A stretch of DNA of 64,000 nucleotides from Clostridiales bacterium (lineage in GTDB: Bacteria > Bacillota > Clostridia > Oscillospirales > Oscillospiraceae), in the NCBI GenBank assembly GCA_019420945.1, contig JAHZGF010000042.1, positions 1 to 64,000 of the forward strand, in the 5' to 3' direction. The notes under the pieces are model-generated. The model had not been told where the DNA came from, ran no database searches, and was given only the letters and a program-made list of their open reading frames with translations. Shown piece by piece: positions 57,770-64,000 of this stretch (positions are counted from its first letter, which is position 1; every line of letters begins with the position of its first letter). The position numbers and the translations under genes are program-made.

Positions 57770-58316
57770 TAAAGCCGCCTTCCGGGAGATCATTCGCCGG
57801 CGGGAGCAGGCCATTCCGGAGCGGCAGCGGCTGGACAGCGACGAGCTGTTGCGGCAGCGGTTTTTGGAGTATGTCCGAGGTTCGTCCTCGGAGACCATTC
57901 TGCTGTTTGCCGGCATGGGGCTGGAGGTGGATACCCAGCCTCTGCTGGAGACCTTGGAAGGACTGGGCAAACGAGTCTGCTTGCCCCGCTGTCTGCCTGG
58001 CAGAGCCATGGAGGCCCGGCGCTATGATGCCGGCCATCTGACCCGGCACCGCTATGGTATGCTGGAGCCCGACACCTGCTGTCCCGTGGTGGACAAGTCA
58101 GAACTCGATCTGATTTTAGTGCCTGCCCTCTGCTACGACCGGAGCTGCTTTCGGATGGGCCGGGGCGGCGGATTTTATGACCGCTATTTGTCGGATTATG
58201 CCGGCCTGACCGTGGGTTTGTGCCGGGAAGCTCTGCTCTGTGACAGGGCACCGGTGGATCCCTGGGACAGAAGCGTTGATATGGTATTGACGGAACGGGA
58301 GCAATTTGGAAGATAA
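57762..58316 (+). CDS. 5-formyltetrahydrofolate cyclo-ligase
   Basis: A 184-residue enzyme making 5,10-methenyl-THF from 5-formyl-THF with ATP. Conserved parts are AFREIIRRREQAIP (basic N-terminus), LILVPALCYDR and the ATP/folate loop RMGRGGGFYDRYL near residue 129-141. It overlaps the DJ-1 gene by 8 bases. It supports one-carbon metabolism together with the thymidylate kinase upstream, which handles a product of folate-dependent dTMP synthesis. Confidence 0.93.
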   Translation: MADKAAFREIIRRREQAIPERQRLDSDELLRQRFLEYVRGSSSETILLFAGMGLEVDTQPLLETLEGLGKRVCLPRCLPGRAMEARRYDAGHLTRHRYGMLEPDTCCPVVDKSELDLILVPALCYDRSCFRMGRGGGFYDRYLSDYAGLTVGLCREALLCDRAPVDPWDRSVDMVLTEREQFGR

Positions 58317-58408
58317 CTTTGGTTTCGTGCCGTTATATGTATATAAAACCGGGGGCGGACAGCCCCGGGACACCGTAACATGGAAACCCCAAGACAGGAG
58401 TGATGAAT

Positions 58409-59782
58409 ATGTCGCGACCCTACGATCCCAACGACGATTTCGGGATGGACGACTTCAACATTGAGGATTTTACCAGCCGGGTCAATTTTGACGGAGAAGA
58501 CGAGCCCACTGCTTTTGAGGGCGCCCAGGAGGAACCCTCTGGAGACACGGGAGAATATACCCCCGTGGGAAGGGAGGAACCAGTGCACCCAGTACGCAAA
58601 CATCAGAGAAAAAATCAGCCCAAAGGAATGCGGGCCCTGCGGGGTGTGCTGATTGCGCTGATCTACATTCTTGTGATCACCTTCGCGAGCTATCTGCTGG
58701 CCACCTTTGGCTGGCGCTGGGCCAACGATCTGCTGGCTTTGAATAAGCAGGAGATCACTGCCAGCGTCACGTTGGAAGACGATATGTTTACCGAGAAAGA
58801 GGTCACCGACGACGAGGGTAATACCAACACCGTCTACAAAGCGGATATGGACCAGGTCTCTGAAGTGCTGAAAGAGAACGGACTGATCGAGTACAAATGG
58901 CTGTTCAATCTCTTTGCCACCTTTACCCACAAGGACACCAGCATGTCCCCGGGCACCTATGAATTGAATACCACGATGGATTACAGCGCCCTGCTGCGCA
59001 ACATGGGCTCCAAGTCCGCCGCCCGTGTCACGGTCCAGATTATGATTCCCGAGGGCTATACCCAGAGTCAGATCTTCAGCCTGTTGGCGGAACAGGGAGT
59101 TGCCACAGAGGAAGAGTTGAAAGACGCTGCCGCCAACTATGACTTTGATTATGATTTCCTGGATGATTCCACCCTGGGTCAGGAGAACCGGCTGGAGGGT
59201 TATCTCTTCCCGGATACCTATGAGTTCTATAAGGGCAGCGATGCCGCCACGGTGTTGAGCCGGATGCTCTCCAACTTCCAGAACCGGGTATTCGATCCGG
59301 AGCAGGTGGATCAGACTCTGCTTGCCCAGGCCCAGGCCGACGGCTATTCTCTGCGGGATATCATTACCATCGCCTCCATTATTGAGAAGGAGACCGACGG
59401 CAAGGATCAGACCGGCATTTCCTCTGTTATCTATAACCGCCTCAACGAGGGCGGCGGCACCAATGGCTATCTGCAGATGGACTCCACCATCTACTATATT
59501 ACCGGCGACTTCTCCAAGGCGCTGACGGCGGAGGATCTGGCCATTGACAGCCCCTACAACACCTATGTCCATCCGGGCCTGCCCGCCGGTCCCATCTCCT
59601 GCCCGGGCCTGGTGGCCATCAATGCGGCCCTGAATCCGGAGGACACCGACTACTACTATTTCTATCTGGGTGACGACGGTACAACCCACTTCTTTGCCGA
59701 TTATGACGAGTTCCTGGCCTTTAAGGACTCCCAGACCGGTGAGATCCAGACGGATGAAGGAGTCAGCGATGTTGAGGGCTGA
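58409..59782 (+). CDS. mltG: Endolytic transglycosylase MltG
   Basis: A 457-residue protein. An acidic cytoplasmic N-terminus (YDPNDDFGMDDFNIEDF) is followed by a basic KHQRKNQPKG, one membrane helix near 75-100 (LIALIYILVITFASYLL), and the YceG-like domain with catalytic Glu in ASIIEKETDG near 325 and the ending YNTYVHPGLPAGPI. I chose ATG 58409, eight bases after AGGAG. MltG cuts new glycan strands and sets their length. It overlaps the U32 gene by 14 bases. Confidence 0.94.
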   Translation: MSRPYDPNDDFGMDDFNIEDFTSRVNFDGEDEPTAFEGAQEEPSGDTGEYTPVGREEPVHPVRKHQRKNQPKGMRALRGVLIALIYILVITFASYLLATFGWRWANDLLALNKQEITASVTLEDDMFTEKEVTDDEGNTNTVYKADMDQVSEVLKENGLIEYKWLFNLFATFTHKDTSMSPGTYELNTTMDYSALLRNMGSKSAARVTVQIMIPEGYTQSQIFSLLAEQGVATEEELKDAAANYDFDYDFLDDSTLGQENRLEGYLFPDTYEFYKGSDAATVLSRMLSNFQNRVFDPEQVDQTLLAQAQADGYSLRDIITIASIIEKETDGKDQTGISSVIYNRLNEGGGTNGYLQMDSTIYYITGDFSKALTAEDLAIDSPYNTYVHPGLPAGPISCPGLVAINAALNPEDTDYYYFYLGDDGTTHFFADYDEFLAFKDSQTGEIQTDEGVSDVEG

Positions 59783-61004
59783 GCGTAAAAAGCCGGAGCT
59801 GCTGGCTCCCGCCGGAGACATGGAACGGCTGAAAATGGCGGTGGCCTACGGGGCGGATGCGGTCTATCTGGCCGGAACCACCTTTGGCATGCGGGCCTTC
59901 GCCGGCAACTTTGACGAACACACCATCTATGACGCCACCCGCCTCTGTAAAGAGGCGGGTGTGCGTACCCATGTGACCATCAACACCATGCCCCGAGGGG
60001 AGGAAGTGGCCAAGCTGCCCCAGTGGCTGGAGATTTTGCAGGATGCCGGAGTGGATGCCCTGATCGTGGCGGATCTGGGCGCCTTCCGAATGGCGGAGAA
60101 GTACGCCCCCAAGCTGGAGCGGCACATCTCCACCCAGGCCAGTGTTTCCAACCCGGTTACCGCCCAGGCTTGGTATGAACTGGGGGCCAAGCGGGTCATT
60201 CTGGCCCGGGAGCTGAGTCTGGAAGAGGTGGCTGCCATCCGCCAGGAGACCAGCCCCGACCTGGAGATTGAGGCGTTCGTGCATGGCGCCATGTGCGTCA
60301 GCTACTCCGGCCGCTGCCTGCTGTCCAACTACATGACCGGCCGGGACGCCAGCCGGGGAGCCTGTGCCCAGCCCTGCCGCTATCAGTATTATCTGATGGA
60401 GGAAAAGCGGCCCGGAGAGTACTTCCCGGTGTTCGAGGATGAGAAAGGCACTTACATCATGAATTCCCGGGACATGTGCATGATTGACCATGTGGGAGAG
60501 CTGATGGACATGGGTCTGGACTCCTTCAAGATTGAGGGCCGGGCCAAATCCGCCTACTATGCTGCCATCGTCACCGGGGCCTATCGCCATGCCATTGACG
60601 CGGCCTGGCGGGGAGAGCCCTTGGAGGAGATCTGGCGGGCCGAGGTGGACAAGGTATCTCACCGGCACTATTCCACCGGCTTCTGGTATGGTCAGCCTGG
60701 GCAGTTCTATGAGGATGCCCGCTACATCCGGGATTGGCAGGTGTGCGCCATCGTGGAGGACTGCGACCAAAACGGCGTTGCAACCTTGTCTCTGCGGAAT
60801 AAATTTGCCGTAGGGGATGAGGTGGAGCTGGTGGGTCCCAACACGGAGCCCTTCGGGTTCCAGGCACCCCTGATGGAGACTTTGGACGGGTTCCCCCTCC
60901 GGGAGCCCAAGACCCCCCAGATGAAATTTAAAATGCAGCTGGAGCGCCCGGTGCCCCCGCTGTCCATCCTCCGCCGAGCGGTGGATCTGACCCCGGGGAA
61001 ATAA
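59769..61004 (+). CDS. Peptidase U32 family protein (RNA hydroxylation type)
   Basis: A 411-residue protein. ATG 59769 follows GAAGGAGTCAGCG. Key segments are KPELLAPAGDMERLKMAV near the start, VFVHGAMC-like EAFVHGAMCVSYSGRCLLS, and a Cys cluster including RGACAQPCRYQY. Related U32 proteins (TrhP, RlhA) hydroxylate tRNA or rRNA, using iron-sulfur sites, and were first called collagenases. It lies directly after mltG, a common arrangement in Firmicutes. A terminator follows. Confidence 0.93.
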   Translation: MLRAERKKPELLAPAGDMERLKMAVAYGADAVYLAGTTFGMRAFAGNFDEHTIYDATRLCKEAGVRTHVTINTMPRGEEVAKLPQWLEILQDAGVDALIVADLGAFRMAEKYAPKLERHISTQASVSNPVTAQAWYELGAKRVILARELSLEEVAAIRQETSPDLEIEAFVHGAMCVSYSGRCLLSNYMTGRDASRGACAQPCRYQYYLMEEKRPGEYFPVFEDEKGTYIMNSRDMCMIDHVGELMDMGLDSFKIEGRAKSAYYAAIVTGAYRHAIDAAWRGEPLEEIWRAEVDKVSHRHYSTGFWYGQPGQFYEDARYIRDWQVCAIVEDCDQNGVATLSLRNKFAVGDEVELVGPNTEPFGFQAPLMETLDGFPLREPKTPQMKFKMQLERPVPPLSILRRAVDLTPGK

Positions 61005-61006
61005 GC

Positions 61007-61044
61007 AAGCGCGAGTACTAGACAGTACTCGCGCTTATTATTTT
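61007..61044. terminator. Terminator after the U32 gene
   Basis: Arms AAGCGCGAGTACT (61007-61019) and AGTACTCGCGCTT (61024-61036) with loop AGAC, then ATTATTTT. It stands between convergent genes. Confidence 0.88.
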
Positions 61045-61058
61045 GGAAAACAGGTAGA

Positions 61059-61943
61059 TTAGGGGATAATTGCATAATCTCCATAATGTGTTTTATAATC
61101 TCCTACGTTTTCGGCGTTGTATGCAATTGTTGTTTTATTTGTGCTTTCTGTATAAGAAATTTTAACACTGACGAGAACACCCGAGGGTAGTTTTCCCTCA
61201 TATAAATCAAAGTCTTCGTTGTATGTAACATGGACTGTATCTAAATCTAAGTAAGTATAATATACATCAAAACCATTGTCGCTGACGTTGCTGACTATGA
61301 TATCGCCGGCAATACCCGGCCAATTGCCCTCTATGCCAGATAGCTTTGGGGTTTCATATACAAGATCTGATGCAGTTACTTCCCAGTTGTTCAATTCTGG
61401 ATTGTATGACCAAGAAGAAGTAATATTTGCTATTTGGGTGATGTGAGTGCCCATTGCCATATCGACTGAACTTTCAGACACAACGGTGTAATCATTGTTT
61501 TGGGTCAGAGAAACCAGCGTTCGGTTACCTTCCAGGGACTTGGCTTCTGCCCCTGATTTTATCAATGAGGCTATTGTATCCTCTGTAGGATAATGAATTA
61601 CTTGATAGGATATTTCTTCAAGTTCACAGCTATCTATTGACCAACCCTGATCATACTTGGTGTATGTGACCTCTGCTTGCAGCTGAAATTGGGCATACTC
61701 GCTCTCCGCTACAACCTCTGCTGTGGCAGAGAAACTGTGATCTTCCGTCAAACTTTGAGTGATTTCATAACTGCTTAAGGTTAGGAAATTCTTATAGTTT
61801 ATCAGACTCTCAGTAAGATCGTGTTCCAGCTGATCTTTTTCAGGACCACTGGGGCTACTGGAACTGCCACAGGCGGAAAGCAGAAAGAATAAGCTAAACA
61901 TCATTGCAAGGATCAAAACAGGAAAACGCTTATACAATGTCAT
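61059..61943 (-). CDS. Putative lipoprotein
   Basis: A 294-residue exported protein. The signal (MTLYKRFPVLILAMMFSLFF) ends in the lipobox LLSAC, with Cys near residue 25, followed by a Ser-rich linker. The rest is beta-rich, with two repeated-looking halves (AEVVAESEYAQFQLQAEVTY; ITQIANITSSWSYNPELNNW). I recognise no family. It is clearly more AT-rich than neighbours, which suggests acquisition from elsewhere. Its promoter lies within an operator region divergent to the XRE gene, which likely controls it. Confidence 0.72.
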   Translation of the reverse strand: MTLYKRFPVLILAMMFSLFFLLSACGSSSSPSGPEKDQLEHDLTESLINYKNFLTLSSYEITQSLTEDHSFSATAEVVAESEYAQFQLQAEVTYTKYDQGWSIDSCELEEISYQVIHYPTEDTIASLIKSGAEAKSLEGNRTLVSLTQNNDYTVVSESSVDMAMGTHITQIANITSSWSYNPELNNWEVTASDLVYETPKLSGIEGNWPGIAGDIIVSNVSDNGFDVYYTYLDLDTVHVTYNEDFDLYEGKLPSGVLVSVKISYTESTNKTTIAYNAENVGDYKTHYGDYAIIP

Positions 61944-61959
61944 CAACTCTTTCTATTTA

Positions 61960-62011
61960 TATATAGGCTATTCATAGCCTATATAGTAGCAAATATAGCC
62001 TACTTTGTCAA
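61960..62011 (-). promoter_or_regulatory. Promoter and phased operator between lipoprotein and XRE genes
   Basis: Minus strand: TTGACA (62011-62006), 17-base spacer, TACTAT (61988-61983). Half-sites TAGGCTA (61964-61970) and TAGCCTA (61975-61981) form a long perfect inverted repeat (11-base arms, TTCA loop). A third half-site TAGCCTA (61996-62002) lies in the spacer. Centres are 11 and 21 bases apart, about one and two helical turns, so a repressor bound on one face would cover the -10 and start of the lipoprotein promoter. The adjacent XRE protein is the natural candidate. Confidence 0.7.
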
Positions 62012-62045
62012 TTGCTTCTTTTTACAATACAGAAAAGGAGTGGAT

Positions 62046-62294
62046 TTGACTTTGAATACCTATACTGCCACTAAGAACCGAATTTTGCAGCTCTGCGGCC
62101 AGCGAAATATTACCATCAATAAACTGGCTACAATTTGCGCTCTGCCGCCATCCAGTATTAAAAATATCCTCTATGGAAGGAGCAGTGATCCTCGGCTGTT
62201 GACCATCAAAAAAATTTGTGATGGCTTGGAAATTACTCTTGCGGAGTTCTTTGATACAGACGAGTTTAATTCACTGGAACCGGAAATAAAGTAG
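62046..62294 (+). CDS. XRE family transcriptional regulator
   Basis: An 82-residue helix-turn-helix protein. TTG 62046 lies five bases after AAAAGGAG; TTG 62052 (giving NTYTATKNRILQLC) is also possible and fits the family start better. The HTH core is ITINKLATICALPPSSIKNI, followed by TIKKICDGLEITLAEFFDTD, the common ending of small XRE proteins of Clostridia. It is divergent from the lipoprotein gene across a phased operator, so it probably represses that gene and perhaps itself. Base composition is AT-rich, like the lipoprotein. Confidence 0.85.
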   Translation: MTLNTYTATKNRILQLCGQRNITINKLATICALPPSSIKNILYGRSSDPRLLTIKKICDGLEITLAEFFDTDEFNSLEPEIK

Positions 62295-62307
62295 GGGGGT
62301 GTGAGAT

Positions 62308-62475
62308 ATGCTGTTCCGTCTCATTCTGCTGGCGGTGCTGGAGTTTGGCCTGGGACTGTTCTGCCTGTGGAACAAGAAACTGCCCGAGGGCTATTCTTTC
62401 ATCGGCAAATTGCTGCTGGTGCTGGGCGTCATCACTGTGGCCCTGTGCGCCTTTTTGCTGTTCTGGCCCCAGTGA
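62308..62475 (+). CDS. Small two-helix membrane protein
   Basis: A 55-residue protein starting MLFRLILLAVLEFGLGLFC with a strong GGGGGG ribosome stretch upstream. Two hydrophobic helices (residues 3-20 and 33-53) with a short polar loop (NKKLPEGYSFIG) suggest a small integral membrane protein. It follows the XRE gene by 13 bases and is GC-rich like the host genes. No family recognised. Confidence 0.6.
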   Translation: MLFRLILLAVLEFGLGLFCLWNKKLPEGYSFIGKLLLVLGVITVALCAFLLFWPQ

Positions 62476-62496
62476 GGAAAAAAGCCCGGCGGGGCG

Positions 62497-62524
62497 TTGA
62501 CAATTTTTGTTTTCGTGATAGAAT
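62497..62524 (+). promoter_or_regulatory. alaS promoter
   Basis: TTGACA (62497-62502), 16-base spacer, TAGAAT (62519-62524). It lies just before the T-box leader. Confidence 0.8.
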
Positions 62525-62530
62525 AATTGA

Positions 62531-62801
62531 GCAATATTTGTATGGCTCAGGCGAAAAAGAGAGCGTTTCGGCAGCCCAAAGCGAGCGGGGGAGGGTGCAA
62601 GCCCCGCGGGAAATGCGTGCGCTTGGCCCTTTTGCCGGATCTTTTGCAGAAAAGATTGGAGCCGCCCGGGATGACCGGGCCGTCGGATGAAAACCCGCGT
62701 TAAGGGTTACCGAGATGCCGGAGTATGTGAATCCCCGGCAAATCAGGGTGGTACCGCGAAGCAGCCTTCGCCCCTGACTTTAGGGGGCGGAGGCTTTTTT
62801 G
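62531..62801 (+). ncRNA. T-box riboswitch leader of alaS
   Basis: An about 270-base leader. The T-box core AGGGTGGTACCGCG is at 62745-62758, followed by the terminator arms AGCCTTCGCCCC and GGGGGCGGAGGCT (62763-62795) and TTTTTT. A Stem I-like region with a distal GGTGCAAGCCCC loop segment is near 62597-62610. Uncharged tRNA-Ala would pair with the T-box and allow readthrough into alaS. I did not fix the specifier codon with certainty. Confidence 0.9.
62763..62801 (+). terminator. T-box terminator
   Basis: Part of the T-box leader: GC-rich stem with TTTTTT; its upstream arm can alternatively pair with the T-box to form an antiterminator. Confidence 0.9.
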
Positions 62802-62837
62802 TGTTCCACCGCAATATTACATTTGGAGGTAATTCCA

Positions 62838-64000
62838 TTGAAAAAGTTTGGCGTGAACGACCTGCGGGAGATGTTTTTGGCCTTCTTTGAGACCAAGCAG
62901 CATCTTCGTCTGCCCAGCTTCTCCCTGATTCCTCAGAATGACGCGTCCCTGCTGCTGATCAACTCCGGCATGGCCCCCATGAAGCCCTACTTCACCGGGG
63001 AGCAGGAGCCTCCCCGCCATCGGGTGTGCACCTGCCAGAAGTGCATCCGTACCGGCGACATTGAGAACATCGGCAAGACTGCCCGCCACGGCACCTATTT
63101 TGAGATGCTGGGCAACTTCTCCTTTGGCGACTACTTCAAGAAGGACGCCATCCACTGGGCCTGGGAATTCCTGACCAGCCCGGACTGGGTGGGCCTGGAT
63201 CCCAACCGACTCTATCCCTCTGTGTTTGAGGGCAATGAGACCACCCCCGCCGATGACGAGGCCTGGCACATCTGGCATGATGAGGTGGGGGTTCCCGCCG
63301 ACCACATCTTCAAGTTCGGCAAAGAGGATAACTTCTGGGAGCACGGCTCCGGCCCCTGCGGCCCCTGCTCCGAGATCTACTACGACCGGGGCGAGAAGTA
63401 TGGCTGCGGCAAGCCCGGCTGCACCGTGGGCTGCGACTGCGACCGCTATATGGAAGTCTGGAACGTGGTGTTCTCTCAGTTCAACAACGACGGTCAGAAC
63501 CACTATACCGAGCTGGTGCAGAAGAACATCGACACTGGCATGGGTTTGGAGCGTCTGGCAGTGGTGTGCCAGGATGTGGACTCCCTCTTCGACGTGGACA
63601 CAGTCATGAACATCACCAACCATGTCTCTAAGATCACCGGCGCCCATTACGGGGACAGCGACAAGACCGACGTGTCTCTGCGTATCATCACCGACCACAT
63701 CCGGGCCTCTGTCATGATGATCAGCGACGGCGTGCTGCCCTCCAACGAGGGCCGGGGCTATGTGCTGCGGCGTCTGCTGCGCCGGGCCGCCCGCCACGGC
63801 AAGCTGCTGGGGGTCAACGATCCCTTCCTCTATGAGGTCTGCGATACTGTTATCCATGAGAATGAGGGCCACTATCCCGAGCTGCGGGAGAAGCAGGCCT
63901 ATATCACCAAGGTCATCCGGGTGGAGGAGGAGAACTTCGCCAAGACCATCGACGGCGGCCTGCGGATCTTCGGTGAGATGCTGGCGGACCACAAGGCCAA
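62838..64000 (+). CDS. alaS: Alanyl-tRNA synthetase, partial
   Basis: Open to the right edge (first 387 residues). TTG 62838 follows TTGGAGGTAATTCC. The class II catalytic domain shows motif 1 (QNDASLLLINSGMAPMKPYF), the segment KTARHGTYFEMLGNFSFGDYF, and motif 3-like LRRLLRRAARHGKLLG. The T-box leader before it and the sequence agree. Because a TTG start is used, annotation tools may choose another start. Confidence 0.96.
   Translation, partial: MKKFGVNDLREMFLAFFETKQHLRLPSFSLIPQNDASLLLINSGMAPMKPYFTGEQEPPRHRVCTCQKCIRTGDIENIGKTARHGTYFEMLGNFSFGDYFKKDAIHWAWEFLTSPDWVGLDPNRLYPSVFEGNETTPADDEAWHIWHDEVGVPADHIFKFGKEDNFWEHGSGPCGPCSEIYYDRGEKYGCGKPGCTVGCDCDRYMEVWNVVFSQFNNDGQNHYTELVQKNIDTGMGLERLAVVCQDVDSLFDVDTVMNITNHVSKITGAHYGDSDKTDVSLRIITDHIRASVMMISDGVLPSNEGRGYVLRRLLRRAARHGKLLGVNDPFLYEVCDTVIHENEGHYPELREKQAYITKVIRVEEENFAKTIDGGLRIFGEMLADHKA

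Overview
The window looks like the chromosome of a GC-rich, spore-lineage Clostridia member. The protein resemblances suggest an Oscillospirales gut commensal, but that placement is an inference. The signs are a ypeB germination gene, a T-box leader in front of alaS, sortase-type cell-wall anchoring, KtrAB-type potassium transport, frequent TTG/GTG starts with strong GGAGG ribosome sites, and a 60-odd percent GC look outside a few AT-rich islands.

Positions 1-24315 are the right-hand part of a siphovirus-type prophage whose left end lies outside the window. Nearly all lytic genes are on the minus strand. Read in transcription order from the cro side they are early regulators and small genes (20977-19251), a recombination/replication set (Rad50/SbcC-like ATPase, SSB-like protein, MBL-fold hydrolase, replication initiator; 19249-15113), small genes and a sigma-like late regulator (15120-13366), HNH endonuclease, portal, MuF-type minor capsid protein with an AT-rich DUF6883-like C-terminus and a DUF4926-like partner, large terminase, scaffold, capsid, head-tail connectors, tail tube, tape measure, Dit and tail-fibre-like protein. 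A CI-type repressor, a DUF4041/T5orf172 cargo gene and a tyrosine integrase are on the plus strand. The integrase ends against a 3' tRNA fragment (24288-24315) that marks the attachment site.

Positions 24316-35545 hold a giant Cna-B repeat surface adhesin with a structured leader, a signal peptide, Asp-rich repeats, three 906-bp repeats and an SPKTG sortase motif. A single in-frame TGA at 27654-27656 splits it.

From 35628 the genes are mostly host housekeeping: comF, a phosphopantetheinyl transferase, a ketopantoate reductase-like protein, YpeB, a nucleoside deaminase, and an operon of two CydDC-like ABC transporters with YgbA-type and YbaN (DUF454) proteins. Then come divergent gltX/argS, a small-multidrug-export family protein, a ferredoxin-nitroreductase, KtrB/KtrA, a cell-wall operon (FHA-fused SEDS protein, class B PBP, DUF3810 protein), tmk, a DJ-1 family protein, 5-formyl-THF cyclo-ligase, mltG, a U32 peptidase, an AT-rich lipoprotein/XRE divergent pair with a phased operator, and T-box controlled alaS, cut by the right edge.

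The strongest leads for new biology are the MuF-toxin-like capsid fusion with its putative immunity gene, the phage SbcC-SSB-MBL set, the split adhesin with its structured leader, the ABC-YgbA-YbaN operon with its attenuator-like leader and inverted repeat, and the XRE/lipoprotein switch.
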